A DNA stretch of 64,000 nucleotides from JAVBJN01 sp031546985 (GCA_031546985.1 JAVBJN010000045.1:1-64000); one strand, 5' to 3'. Counted from the stretch's first letter, positions 42,068 through 51,923 are shown. The notes: generated by a model not told the origin, from the sequence alone. Translations and numbers: made by a program.

Positions 42068-43320
42068 AACTGATCAATAAATTCACCATCTGGTATCTTT
42101 CCATCACCCTTGTGGTTATGGTAGCAGGCGGTGTTATTGCCTACCATAAGGTAAAAAACGAGATAGACCGGGCCGAGATTGCCCGGCTCAAAAACCTGAA
42201 CAATACAGTAGCCGATCAAATGCGCAAAGGCAATCCCATCAACGGATTTACCAACGGAAGGCCCATTATCATTACCCAACTCGATTCGGCGGTTAACACC
42301 GGCGATTTTTACGTAACCGAAAACAGCTTTTACAACACGGCCACCCAACGCAAGGAATGCCGCTTAACTGTAAACACCTTTTACTCCATCGACCATCGCA
42401 GCTATAAAGTGGAGTCGTACAACTACATTACCAAAGCCAACGAAATCTTTAAAGGCCTGCTCGATTCCTTTACCTGGATACTTATTTTGCTGCTTACACT
42501 GGTGGGTATTTCGGCCAGGCTTATTTCCAATTCTATATTATCGCCTTTTTACCGCAGCCTTAAAGCCATACAGGGCTTTAACATCAAAAACAAAAAGCCG
42601 CTGGTGCTACCACGCACGCGCACCAAAGAGTTTAATGAGCTCAACTGTTTTCTGCAAAAAATGACCGATAAAGTAGTAGAAGACTACGCCTCGCTCAAAG
42701 AGTTTTCGGAAAACGCCTCACATGAGCTGCAAACCCCGCTGGCCATTATGCGCAGCAAACTAGACCTGCTGGTAGAATCGGATATTAACGGTGAGCAGGC
42801 GCAACTGATTGGCAATATGCAAAAGGAGATTGAAAAGCTCTCCCGCATTAACCAATCGCTGGTATTGCTTAACAAACTGGAGCACCACGAATACGATAAA
42901 TCAGAAAGTATTTTGTTAAACCAAACCGTACAGGAATCGCTCGATGCGGTAGAAGAACTGATAGACATGAAGTCGATCACCCTCAAAACCCAGATAAGCG
43001 AACCGGTACATCTGAATTTTAACAGAGCTTTAGCAGATATCCTTTTACACAATTTATTGAGCAACGCCATTCGCCACAATACGCCCAACGGGCAAATTTT
43101 TGTATGCCTCACTCCCCGGGGATTAACGGTAAAAAATACCGGAAAAACGCCCACAATACCCACCAGCCAAATGTTTCAGCGATTTAAGAAAGACAACCAA
43201 TGCGCCCACTCTGTAGGCATTGGCCTGGCTATTGTAAAACAGATCTGCGATCTTAACCAGTTTGGCATCAGCTACCACTTTAAAGAAGGCTGGCACATAC
43301 TTGATGTAAAATTCACATAA
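42064..43320 (+). CDS. Sensor histidine kinase
   Basis: 418 aa. Two TM helices (about 8-27 and 134-155) enclose a ~105-residue periplasmic sensor domain. The H-box is ENASHELQTPLAIM with H220. The N-box is LLSNAIRHNTPNG and the G-box VGIGLAIVKQICDLN. No obvious HAMP domain is present between TM2 and the DHp helix. It is translationally coupled to the response regulator (4-bp overlap) and would phosphorylate D51 of that protein. The signal is unknown. Confidence 0.93.
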   Translation: MKLINKFTIWYLSITLVVMVAGGVIAYHKVKNEIDRAEIARLKNLNNTVADQMRKGNPINGFTNGRPIIITQLDSAVNTGDFYVTENSFYNTATQRKECRLTVNTFYSIDHRSYKVESYNYITKANEIFKGLLDSFTWILILLLTLVGISARLISNSILSPFYRSLKAIQGFNIKNKKPLVLPRTRTKEFNELNCFLQKMTDKVVEDYASLKEFSENASHELQTPLAIMRSKLDLLVESDINGEQAQLIGNMQKEIEKLSRINQSLVLLNKLEHHEYDKSESILLNQTVQESLDAVEELIDMKSITLKTQISEPVHLNFNRALADILLHNLLSNAIRHNTPNGQIFVCLTPRGLTVKNTGKTPTIPTSQMFQRFKKDNQCAHSVGIGLAIVKQICDLNQFGISYHFKEGWHILDVKFT

Positions 43321-43411
43321 GCGTTTATCTTCAAAATTGCTTCAAACTGATGTAGTCACTTTGCACCGGGTTTCAGCATAATGCTGGCATCCTTTGCTCT
43401 GAGATACATTT

Positions 43412-44806
43412 ATGATACAGAAAAAATTTATCCGCCAGCTGCTCATCCTCACCGCCTTGCCTGCTGCTTTTGCCCAGGCGCAGGTACTTACCCTGCAGGA
43501 AGCAGTGCACCAGGCCCTCAGCAATTACGGCACCATTAAAGCCAAAAGCAATTATGCCGGCGCTTCAAAATTGTCGGCCACCCAAAGCCGCCGCGATTAT
43601 CTGCCCAACCTTGTTTTATCTGCCCAGCAGGATTTTGGTACCGTTAACGGTCAAAACGGGCCTTTGTATGGTTTTGGCGGTTACGGCGTAGCCTCATCTG
43701 GCTTGCCGCTGCCTAGCCAGAACTGGAACGCCGCATTTGGTGCATTATACCTGGCCAATGTAAACTGGGAGTTCTTCACCTTCGGACGTGTAAGAGAAAA
43801 AATTAAGGTTTCGGACGCTATTGCTACACGCGACGTACGCGACCTGGAGCAGGAGCAATTCCAACACCAGATACGCACCTCCGCGGCTTACCTGAACCTG
43901 CTGGCAGCCCAGCGCATTACCTTATCGCAACGCAAAAACCTGGAGCGGGCCATTGTATTCCGCAACAATGCGGTAACCCGCTCTGCCAATGGGCTCATTG
44001 CCGGGGTAGATTCGTCGCAGGCCAATGCAGAAGTAGCCAACGCGCGCATAGCAGTTACCAAATCGCAGGATCTGGAGCAGGAAATGACCAACCAACTGGC
44101 GGTAATGATGGGCGTCACGCCCGACACCTTTACGCTGGATACTACTTTTATTACCCATATTCCCGGTGGCATACTCGACACCACCCATTCCAATATCAAC
44201 CAGCACCCGCTGCGCCAGTATTACGAGCAACGGGTAAAGGTGAGCGATGAGCAAACCCGCTTTCTGAACCGGGCCTACTACCCTTCGTTCTCGCTGTTTG
44301 GTATTTTCCAGACACGGGGCTCGGGTTTTGAACCGGCTTATACTGCCAACCAGCATGCTTTTTCGCAGGATTATATAACCGGCATTACCCCCACCCGCAG
44401 CAACTACCTGTTTGGCGTGGGTATGAACTGGAACCTGACCACCATTATGCGCAATCACCCGCAGGTAAAAGCACAGCAACTGGTAACCCAGGGCCTTAAA
44501 GCAGAATTTGAGTTGGCCGATCAGCAATTGAACGCGCAAATGATACTGGCCAATGCCAAAATCAAAAACGCACTTTCCAACTACAACGAAGCCATTATAC
44601 AGGTAAAAGCCGCATCGGATGCTTACCTGCAAAAGAGCACACTGTATCGCAACGGGCTTACCAATATTGTAGATGTAACCCAAACCCTGTATGCGCTGAA
44701 CCGGGCCGAAACCGAGCGCGATATTGCTTACAGCAATGTTTGGCAGGCTTTATTGCTCAAAGCGGCAGCCGCTGGCGATACCGCATTATTTATGAACGAA
44801 TTATAA
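43412..44806 (+). CDS. TolC-family outer membrane efflux protein
   Basis: 464 aa with a signal peptide (MIQKKFIRQLLILTALPAAFAQA). Long amphipathic helices and two OEP repeats are visible: residues ~25-210 (LQEAVHQALSNYGTIKAKSNYA.., RNNAVTRSANGLIAGVDSSQANAEVANAR) and ~220-455 (LQKSTLYRNGLTNIVDVTQTLYALNRAETE). It would form the outer membrane channel for the RND pump encoded 12 bp downstream. Confidence 0.92.
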   Translation: MIQKKFIRQLLILTALPAAFAQAQVLTLQEAVHQALSNYGTIKAKSNYAGASKLSATQSRRDYLPNLVLSAQQDFGTVNGQNGPLYGFGGYGVASSGLPLPSQNWNAAFGALYLANVNWEFFTFGRVREKIKVSDAIATRDVRDLEQEQFQHQIRTSAAYLNLLAAQRITLSQRKNLERAIVFRNNAVTRSANGLIAGVDSSQANAEVANARIAVTKSQDLEQEMTNQLAVMMGVTPDTFTLDTTFITHIPGGILDTTHSNINQHPLRQYYEQRVKVSDEQTRFLNRAYYPSFSLFGIFQTRGSGFEPAYTANQHAFSQDYITGITPTRSNYLFGVGMNWNLTTIMRNHPQVKAQQLVTQGLKAEFELADQQLNAQMILANAKIKNALSNYNEAIIQVKAASDAYLQKSTLYRNGLTNIVDVTQTLYALNRAETERDIAYSNVWQALLLKAAAAGDTALFMNEL

Positions 44807-44818
44807 TCCGCCTACCCA

Positions 44819-47800
44819 ATGAATCTGATTCGTGCGGCCCTCCGCAAACCTATTTCCATTTTAGTGCTTGTTGCCGGATTGTTCTTCTTCGGTCTCAAAG
44901 CCACACGCGATATTAAAGTAGACATTCTGCCGCAGATGAACCTGCCGGTCATCTACATCGCCCACCCCTTTGGCGGTTACACACCCAACCAGATGGAAGC
45001 CTATTTTGCCAAAAACTATGTAAACGTGTTGCTGTTTGCCAATGGTATCAAGAATATTGAAACCAAAAACATCCAGGGGTTGATGCTCATGAAGATTACC
45101 TATTACGAGGGTACCAACATGGCGCAGGCCGCAGCAGAGTTAAGCGCACTCTCCAACCGTATACAGGCAGCTTTCCCGCCGGGATCGCAACCGCCGTTTA
45201 TCATCCGTTTTGATGCATCTTCATTGCCCGTAGGCCAGTTGGTGCTTAGCAGTCCTACCCGCTCCAATAACGAATTGCAGGATCTGGCCAACGTATATGT
45301 GCGGGCTTCGTTTACCGCTATTCCGGGTTTGCTGGCGCCACCGCCATTTGGAGGTAGCCCGCGCACCATTGAAGTAAACGTAGATCCCGGGCTGCTGCGC
45401 TCGCACAACCTTACGCCCGACCAGATTGTAGAAGCCATACGGATCAATAACCAAACGGCACCTTCCGGAAACGTGCGCATCGGCGACCAAAATTATATTA
45501 CGCCTACCAATAACACCATCAAAACCATTAAGGATTTTGAAGACATTCCGCTGTTTAAAGGTGGTGTACAAAACCTTTACCTCCGGGATGTGGCTACTGT
45601 AAAAGACGGGGCAGATATTACCGCTGGTTACGCTTTGGTAAACGGTAAGCGGTCGGTGTATGTGAGCATTGCCAAAGCAGGCGATGCCTCTACCTGGGAA
45701 GTGGTCAACAACCTGAAGAAAAACCTGCCCAAAATACAAAGCACCTTACCGGAAGATGTAAGCCTGTCGTACGAATTTGACCAGTCTGTTTACGTAATCA
45801 ATGCGGTAAAAAGCCTGGTTACAGAAGGTATTATTGGTGCAGTGCTTACGGGTTTAATGGTGCTGCTCTTTCTGGGCGACAGGAGGGCCGCGCTTATCGT
45901 AATCATGACGATACCCACTTCTATCATTACCGGGGTTATGTTCCTGAAACTGTTTGGGCAAACGATCAATATCATGTCGCTGAGCGGACTGGCGCTGGCC
46001 ATTGGTATTCTGGTAGATGAGAGTACGGTAACCATCGAGAACATACACCAGCACCTCGATATGGGTAAGCCCAAAGCCCTGGCTATTTGGGATGCCTGCC
46101 AGGAAATAGCCTTCCCCAAACTACTTATCCTGTTGTGTATACTTGCAGTGTTTGCTCCGGCCTTTACCATGACGGGTATTCCCGGTGCGTTGTTCCTGCC
46201 ACTGGCATTGTCCATTGGTTTCTCTATGGTGGTATCGTTTCTGCTATCCCAAACCTTTGTGCCCGTTATGGCCAACTGGCTCATGAAAGTGCACCCGCCC
46301 AAACATGCGCCCCAAAACGCTACAGATGCAGAGATATTTGCTGCATCGGGCCTTACACCAGAATCGGAACACGATACTTTTGACCAGAAAAAAGTATTGG
46401 CCAATCGCGAAGATTTTAACAACGATGGTAAGATCAGCGGGTTCGAAAAATTCAGAAACCGTTTTCTCAACCTGCTGGAGCGCTTGTTCCCAAAAAAGAA
46501 AGCGGTGGTATTGCTGTACCTCGCGCTGGTTTCGGGCGCTGCAGTATTGTTGCTCAACACCATTGGTCGCGATGTGCTGCCTAAAGTAAACAGCAGCCAG
46601 TTCCAGTTGCGCATGCGTGCTCCCGATGGTACCCGTATTGAGCGCACAGAAGAGAAAGCGATTACCATACTGCACGAGCTGGAGAAAATGGTGGGCAAAG
46701 AGCATATTGCCATATCATCGGTATATGTAGGCCAGCACCCTTCGCTGTTCTCTGTAAGCCCTATCTACTTGTTTACCTCCGGCCCGCACGAAGCCGTGTT
46801 CCAGATTAGTCTTAAAGATTACCATGCCAATATGGACGATTTTAAAGACCAACTGCGCGAGAAGGTAAAAGCCGTATTGCCCGATGTAAAACTGTCGTTC
46901 GAGCCCATCGAACTTACCGATAAAGTATTGAGCCAGGGCTCGCCCACACCTATCGAAATTCGTATCTCTGGTAAGAATAAAAAGCAGAACGAGGCCTACG
47001 CCAATAAGATCATTGCCGGATTAAAGCAGTTTGATTATATGCGCGATATCCAGATTGGCCAGCCTATTAAATATCCATCGCTCAACATCGATATAGACCG
47101 TAACCGTGCTGCGCAATTGGGTGTGGATATGAGCGATATTTCGCGTTCGCTTATCGCCTCTACTTCCTCTTCGCGCTACACCGAGAAGAATACCTGGATC
47201 GACGAAAAAGCAGGCCTGTCTTACAACGTGCAGGTGCAGGTGCCGCTCGATAAAATGCATACCAAAGATGAGATTGGCGAAATTCCATTGCTCAAAAACG
47301 CGGTGCGCCCGGTGCTGAACGATGTGGCTACCATTACGCCAGACACTACGTATGGCGAAAACGACAACGTGGGCGCTATGCCTTACATTTCGGTAACCGC
47401 CAACCTGAGCAATAAAGATTTGGGTACCGCTACCAAAGATGTGAATAAGGTAATTGCAAACCTGGGCGAGTTGCCACGTGGCTTGTTTGTGGCCCCTGTA
47501 GGTTTGAGCACTGTACTTACCGAAACACTGGACAGCCTACAATCGGGCCTGCTGGTAGCCATTGTGGTCATCTTCCTCATGCTATCGGCCAATTTCCAGT
47601 CGTTTAAAGTGCCGCTGGTTATCCTTTCGGCTGTGCCTGCGGTAGTGCTGGGTTCTTTGCTCATGCTTACCGTTACACACTCTACCCTTAACCTGCAATC
47701 GTACATGGGTATCATCATGTCGGTGGGGGTATCTATCGCCAATGCAGTACTGCTTATTACCAATGCAGAACATTTGCGCAAGCACAATGGCAACGCGCTG

Positions 47801-48100
47801 GAATCGGCCAGGCAGGCGGCAGCGCTGCGTTTGCGCCCCATCATTATGACGAGTGTGGCCATGGTGGCTGGTATGTTACCTATGGCTATTGGACATGGTG
47901 AAGGCGGCGAACAGGTCTCTCCGCTGGGCCGTGCGGTAATTGGCGGGCTTATTGCCTCTACCATCGCGGTACTGGTTATCCTGCCCCTGGTATTTGCCTG
48001 GGTACAGGGCAAAACCTCACTCGATTCTGTATCGCTCGACCCCGAAGACAAAGAAAGCAAACACTATATACCCTCTTTAAATAGTTCCGATGAAAAATAG
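44819..48100 (+). CDS. RND efflux transporter (AcrB/HAE1-like) with an EF-hand-like loop
   Basis: 1093 aa. Two halves with the RND layout: an N-terminal TM helix (PISILVLVAGLFFFGLKATRDI), two periplasmic porter domains, and TM bundles with the ALAIGILVDESTVTIENIHQH segment, where D and E lie in the proton relay helix. The C-terminal half repeats this (SVGVSIANAVLLITNAEHLR). The cytoplasmic-side linker between halves (~500-560) contains DFNNDGKISGFE at 532-543, a canonical 12-residue EF-hand loop pattern. It pumps small hydrophobic compounds out with the TolC and MFP partners. The MFP gene overlaps its end by 11 bp. Confidence 0.93.
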   Translation: MNLIRAALRKPISILVLVAGLFFFGLKATRDIKVDILPQMNLPVIYIAHPFGGYTPNQMEAYFAKNYVNVLLFANGIKNIETKNIQGLMLMKITYYEGTNMAQAAAELSALSNRIQAAFPPGSQPPFIIRFDASSLPVGQLVLSSPTRSNNELQDLANVYVRASFTAIPGLLAPPPFGGSPRTIEVNVDPGLLRSHNLTPDQIVEAIRINNQTAPSGNVRIGDQNYITPTNNTIKTIKDFEDIPLFKGGVQNLYLRDVATVKDGADITAGYALVNGKRSVYVSIAKAGDASTWEVVNNLKKNLPKIQSTLPEDVSLSYEFDQSVYVINAVKSLVTEGIIGAVLTGLMVLLFLGDRRAALIVIMTIPTSIITGVMFLKLFGQTINIMSLSGLALAIGILVDESTVTIENIHQHLDMGKPKALAIWDACQEIAFPKLLILLCILAVFAPAFTMTGIPGALFLPLALSIGFSMVVSFLLSQTFVPVMANWLMKVHPPKHAPQNATDAEIFAASGLTPESEHDTFDQKKVLANREDFNNDGKISGFEKFRNRFLNLLERLFPKKKAVVLLYLALVSGAAVLLLNTIGRDVLPKVNSSQFQLRMRAPDGTRIERTEEKAITILHELEKMVGKEHIAISSVYVGQHPSLFSVSPIYLFTSGPHEAVFQISLKDYHANMDDFKDQLREKVKAVLPDVKLSFEPIELTDKVLSQGSPTPIEIRISGKNKKQNEAYANKIIAGLKQFDYMRDIQIGQPIKYPSLNIDIDRNRAAQLGVDMSDISRSLIASTSSSRYTEKNTWIDEKAGLSYNVQVQVPLDKMHTKDEIGEIPLLKNAVRPVLNDVATITPDTTYGENDNVGAMPYISVTANLSNKDLGTATKDVNKVIANLGELPRGLFVAPVGLSTVLTETLDSLQSGLLVAIVVIFLMLSANFQSFKVPLVILSAVPAVVLGSLLMLTVTHSTLNLQSYMGIIMSVGVSIANAVLLITNAEHLRKHNGNALESARQAAALRLRPIIMTSVAMVAGMLPMAIGHGEGGEQVSPLGRAVIGGLIASTIAVLVILPLVFAWVQGKTSLDSVSLDPEDKESKHYIPSLNSSDEK

Positions 48101-49190
48101 ATCAGCATACCTACCCGCAGCCTTTTTAGGTTTACTCTCCGTAGCTACGCTCTCGGCCTGCACTGCCAGCCAGGGCAAACCGGAAGCGGCTGCAACAAAA
48201 GCACCTGCACCTATAGAGACTTTTGCCCTTAAAGCCGACACGATGAATACAGCCCTGTTCCTGCCGGGCGAACTGATCGCTTACCAGCAGGTAGACCTGT
48301 ATGCCAAAGTGAACAGCTTTGTAAAAACGCTGAAGGCCGATATTGGTACAGAAGTAAAAGCCGGGCAATTGCTGGCTACGCTGGAAGCGCCCGAACTGCT
48401 ATCGCAAAGCGCGGCGGCAGAGTCTAAATTAAAATCGCAACTGGCGGTATACACAGCCAGCAAATCGACCTACGACCGCCTGCTGGAAACCAGCAAAACA
48501 CCGGGTACCATTTCGCAAAACGACCTGGATGTGGCTTTTGCCCGCAAAAACTCTGACTTCGCACAACTGGAAGCGGCCAAAGCGGCCCACAAAGAAGTAA
48601 CGGTAATTAAAGACTACCTGGAAATACGTGCGCCGTTCAGCGGTGTTATTACCTCCAAAAACGTAAACCCCGGTGCTTATGTAGGCCCGTCGGGTAAAGG
48701 ATCGGAACTGCCATTGTTCACCTTGCAGGAGCAGAAACACCTGCGTTTGGCAGTATCAGTGCCCGAAGCCAATACCGGGTATTTAAAGCCGGGCGATGAT
48801 ATTACGTTTACCGTAAGATCATTACCCAGCGAGACTTTCCACGCCAAGATCACCCGTATGGCTGGTGCGCTCGATCTGCGCCTCCGCTCCGAAAAAATAG
48901 AAATGGATGTATTTAACGACCAAAAACAGTTGCTGCCCGGTATGGTTGCAGAAGTACACCTGCCGCTCAACAGCGCGCAAACCAGTTTTGTTGTACCCAA
49001 ATCGGCAGTGGTTAATTCGGCAGAAGGGCTTTTTGTAATCAAAGTGATTGAGAATAAAGCGACCCGGGTGCCCATCAAAAAAGGCCGCGAAACCGAAAAC
49101 AAGGTAGAGATCTTTGGCAGCGTCAATAGTGGCGATATACTGGTATCCAAAGCCAGCGAAGAGATAAGAGCAGGCAGCACCATTAAGTAA
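48090..49190 (+). CDS. RND periplasmic adaptor (membrane fusion) lipoprotein
   Basis: 366 aa. A lipobox ATLSAC (Cys24) marks it as an inner-membrane lipoprotein. The HlyD/AcrA layout follows: a barrel-sandwich part (LFLPGELIAYQQVDLYAKVN), a coiled-coil hairpin (~100-165, SQSAAAESKLKSQLAVYTAS), the lipoyl return (LEIRAPFSGVITSKNVNPGA), then beta-barrel and MP domains (KIEMDVFNDQKQLLPGMVAE). It connects the RND pump to TolC. It starts inside the RND gene end and closes the operon at a terminator. Confidence 0.93.
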   Translation: MKNRSAYLPAAFLGLLSVATLSACTASQGKPEAAATKAPAPIETFALKADTMNTALFLPGELIAYQQVDLYAKVNSFVKTLKADIGTEVKAGQLLATLEAPELLSQSAAAESKLKSQLAVYTASKSTYDRLLETSKTPGTISQNDLDVAFARKNSDFAQLEAAKAAHKEVTVIKDYLEIRAPFSGVITSKNVNPGAYVGPSGKGSELPLFTLQEQKHLRLAVSVPEANTGYLKPGDDITFTVRSLPSETFHAKITRMAGALDLRLRSEKIEMDVFNDQKQLLPGMVAEVHLPLNSAQTSFVVPKSAVVNSAEGLFVIKVIENKATRVPIKKGRETENKVEIFGSVNSGDILVSKASEEIRAGSTIK

Positions 49191-49220
49191 GTTTACAGAT
49201 CCCAGCAATATACAATGACG

Positions 49221-49251
49221 AAAGCCGTTCCATTTCTGGAACGGCTTTTTT
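49221..49251 (+). terminator. Intrinsic terminator of the efflux operon
   Basis: A perfect 12-bp stem AAAGCCGTTCCA / TGGAACGGCTTT with a TTTC loop is followed by TTTTTT-like sequence, 30 bp after the MFP gene. Confidence 0.93.
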
Positions 49252-49304
49252 ATGGGAGCAAGGGAACATTGACTTTTTATAGCAGTTGGATTAATGCCCT
49301 TCGG

Positions 49305-49322
49305 CCCTTCGACAAGCTCAGG
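49305..49322. repeat. CTTCGACAAGCTCAG dispersed repeat, copy 4
   Basis: CCCTTCGACAAGCTCAGG shares its 15-bp core exactly with the copy at 37044 and closely with the pair at 41160-41310. Confidence 0.75.
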
Positions 49323-49339
49323 AACCGAAGAGAAGGAGT

Positions 49340-50623
49340 CTAATCTCTACATCCTGCACCACACTGCATACACTCGCAATGTTTTAATTCCAAACCTGCA
49401 GCTTTATAATCTGCAATAAAAGCCTGCAGATCGTCGAGTTCTACGTGATCCATAATTACAATCTTGTACCACTGTACTGCATCACCATGCGAATCGGGCA
49501 CCAGTCGGTATTTCTCTGCCAATTCAGATGGCATACTTGCCGCTTCAATAGTAATGATGTTCATCTGCGGATGCCGGTAAAACCGCACGCCCAGCTCCCG
49601 GAGCTGCTCACAACACCAATCGGTGCGGTACAGCAAGGTATTAATCTTCTCCAGCCAGCCAAATGGCCCGTAAGCGTTCAAAATCATCCAAACAGCAATG
49701 GCATTGGCACCGGAACGGCTACCACTCAGGGTAATGTCCATCCCATTTACATAACCGGCTTCTTTGGTGTATACGTATTCCATTAACCCTTTACGGATCA
49801 GGAAAATGCCTGTGCCATATGGCGCCTGCAACATCTTATGTGCATCGAGCGTAAAAGAAGACACCACCGGATTGGTAAAATTGATGGTATTGCCAGGATT
49901 ACTCACCGGGTATATAAATCCGCCAAAAGCCCCGTCTACATGCAGTTTAAAAGGCATATTCCGGCTATGCAGGCAAGCGGCATACAACTCAGGATCGTCG
50001 ATACTGCCAAACATGGTGGTACCCATATTGGAGATCACAATAAAATATTTAATGCCATCTGCGATAGCGCCATCCACCACCTCATCCAGTTTACCAGCGA
50101 TAATACTACGATCATCGTGCTGAACGGGAACGCTGTACCAGCGCAGGTTGAGCAGGTTAGATGATTTGGCTACCGAGTAGTGCGTATCTGCAGAGCTCAG
50201 GATGCCGATTTCTCCAATGGCCGCGCCAAACTCCTGCATAAAGTAGTTGCGGTAAATCCACACGGCTTGCAGGTTGGCTTCTGTACCGCCCGATGCCACA
50301 TACCCGTCACACTCGCCGGGCCCGGCTTTCAGCAAGTCTTCGCTCAATAAGGCAATTACCTCTTTTTCAAGGTTTTGGGTACCTCTGAAAAACGGTTCAG
50401 AATCGCCTAAAGTATGGCAACCAATATGATTGGGGTTTTGCGCGTAAGCCCTCAGCAAGGGCGCGTCTTTGAGAAAGACGGCCGTATCGTCAAATACTTT
50501 GGAGTCCAGCTTAGAGGCTGGTATGCCCAACGACATTTTGCGTTTGTAATCGATATTGTCTCTCAGCGCTTCGGTTATCCGCTGCTCCTGCTCTGCTACG
50601 GAAAGTTTTTTCCAGTACCTCAT
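49340..50623 (-). CDS. Group II PLP-dependent decarboxylase with Cys-rich tail
   Basis: 427 aa from the ATG at 50623; a TTG 18 codons upstream is unlikely. The PLP-binding lysine is K263 in SFTLDAHKML, with HVDGAFGG (D230) as the pyridine-N partner and VASGGTEANLQA as the cofactor phosphate loop. The family includes aromatic-amino-acid, glutamate and histidine decarboxylases; the substrate is not clear. The last residues HCECMQCGAGCRD hold four cysteines (416, 418, 421, 425), which is unusual for the family and could bind a metal. It converges with the efflux operon. Confidence 0.87.
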   Translation of the reverse strand: MRYWKKLSVAEQEQRITEALRDNIDYKRKMSLGIPASKLDSKVFDDTAVFLKDAPLLRAYAQNPNHIGCHTLGDSEPFFRGTQNLEKEVIALLSEDLLKAGPGECDGYVASGGTEANLQAVWIYRNYFMQEFGAAIGEIGILSSADTHYSVAKSSNLLNLRWYSVPVQHDDRSIIAGKLDEVVDGAIADGIKYFIVISNMGTTMFGSIDDPELYAACLHSRNMPFKLHVDGAFGGFIYPVSNPGNTINFTNPVVSSFTLDAHKMLQAPYGTGIFLIRKGLMEYVYTKEAGYVNGMDITLSGSRSGANAIAVWMILNAYGPFGWLEKINTLLYRTDWCCEQLRELGVRFYRHPQMNIITIEAASMPSELAEKYRLVPDSHGDAVQWYKIVIMDHVELDDLQAFIADYKAAGLELKHCECMQCGAGCRD

Positions 50624-51002
50624 ATGCAACCTTTGTAAATATTTTACAAAAGTATTCCTGTGGCTACTGCCCAACAATGATCTGCATCACGTTTGCAATA
50701 TTTTAAGACAAAAAAGTCTTTTTAAGGCATTTTCAGAAAGGAGTGAGTTATGAACAGTCAATAGTCAATAGTCAATAGTGAATGGACAGGAGCGTTGTGC
50801 ACAAAGGCATCCCTTTCCTCAGCATAACAAAAGTCTATGGTCATCCTGCGGAGCGAGAGCAGCATTTCCACAGCGCAGATACTGCTTTCCTTCCTGCGTC
50901 AGGATGCAGCATGACATCATTATTGGGCTGCAAATACGTTCCCTAAAAGACGCTTGCAGGATGTGGTCTTATATCTGCGGGAAAAAATATCGCGGGGGCG
51001 TT
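50624..51002. other. Intergenic region with short repeats
   Basis: No credible gene in 379 bp. It contains a small inverted repeat AAGAC / GTCTT (50705-50720), four tandem 7-bp units (AGTCAAT x3, AGTGAAT; 50756-50783) and a diverged copy of the R2 hairpin element (50840-50914). The AGTCAAT units match the AAAGTCAATAGTGAAT text of the R1 repeats. Confidence 0.7.
50840..50914. repeat. Hairpin repeat element (family R2, copy 2, diverged)
   Basis: It starts GTCATCCTGCGGAGCGAGAG, corresponding to GTCGTCCTGCGTGGAGCGTAG of the copy at 37123. It ends with GCGTCAGGATGCAGCATGAC, the outer right arm. The inner stem is imperfect here. Confidence 0.65.
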
Positions 51003-51923
51003 TCAATGCACGCTCCGTTGCATATGCAACAAAGGATAAGGTTTACCCATGCCATCGGTTTCGGAGCGGCTTACCACTTTAAAACCAACATGTTGGTAAA
51101 AGCCTACGGCCTGCCCGTTTTGCTCATTTACATCTACGGTATTGGCCTGCAGCGTATGCACAGCATAGTCGAGCAATTGTTTTCCGATGCCTTTGCCCCG
51201 GCTATCGGGATGCAAGAAGAGCATTTCTATTTTGTGATCGAGCACACCTGCAAATCCGGCTATATTGCCATCATCGGCTTTAAGGTACACCAGGTGTTCC
51301 ATCGCGCCCAAAAACTCATTTAGCACCAGTGGTTTAAAATAGTCGATATCTGCCGGGTCTAAAAAATCGTGCGTAGCCCGTACCGAAGCCTCCCAAACTG
51401 CCGTTAATGCTGCATAATCGGCAGGTGTAGCTTTAATTATTCCGTTTTCCATTGCGCTGTTCCAATAAATTTTTACCGCCGATATGACCGGTGTTTCTAA
51501 CCGGGTAACGGCATCTACTACAAATCCATTTTTAATATAGAATCCCAGCGGGGAAGTATATTCAGCGCCATCCTGTTTCAGGTTACCCGCCTTATCGCTC
51601 ACCCAGCCATTCAGCTCAGGCACTTTGCTTTTGGCCGTATTGAGCAATATGCTGCCCCAGCCCTGCCCTTGCAAAGTATGGTCTAAAATAATGGCAAACC
51701 ATTGCGCGGCATCCCGCTCAAACAAAAACAACCAGCCTTTAACCGCTTCGGTTTCATCGGTTACCAGAAAATGTCTGCGTTGTTGCAATCCGGCAAGGTA
51801 AGCCTCCAGTGCAGAAAGATCTGCCAGCATAAGTGGTACAGGGTATTCCTCGTTCCAGATGCGCAGGATATCTGTTTTTTGTGGCAACGTTAAAGCACCG
51901 GTTTCAATCATTGTTATCTTCAT
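51003..51923 (-). CDS. Tandem GNAT acetyltransferase
   Basis: 306 aa from the ATG at 51923; a second in-frame ATG at 51911 would shorten the overlap with the upstream gene from 20 to 8 bp. Two GNAT folds appear fused: residues ~1-150 (LDHTLQGQGWGSILLNTAKS as acetyl-CoA motif A) and ~155-306 (EMLFLHPDSRGKGIGKQLLD with the R/QxxGxG/A motif and NGQAVGFYQHVGFKVVSRS). The C-terminal half is YjaB-like. Substrate unknown. It is the last gene of a leftward group of four. Confidence 0.82.
   Translation of the reverse strand: MKITMIETGALTLPQKTDILRIWNEEYPVPLMLADLSALEAYLAGLQQRRHFLVTDETEAVKGWLFLFERDAAQWFAIILDHTLQGQGWGSILLNTAKSKVPELNGWVSDKAGNLKQDGAEYTSPLGFYIKNGFVVDAVTRLETPVISAVKIYWNSAMENGIIKATPADYAALTAVWEASVRATHDFLDPADIDYFKPLVLNEFLGAMEHLVYLKADDGNIAGFAGVLDHKIEMLFLHPDSRGKGIGKQLLDYAVHTLQANTVDVNEQNGQAVGFYQHVGFKVVSRSETDGMGKPYPLLHMQRSVH

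Noticed and set aside
50756..50783. Four 7-bp tandem units as a possible CRISPR remnant
   Set aside because: Units are far too short and have no spacers; they match the R1 family text.
50778..51323. Rightward frame reading into the GNAT region
   Set aside because: Antisense to a well-supported acetyltransferase gene, with its 5' part in the R2 repeat.
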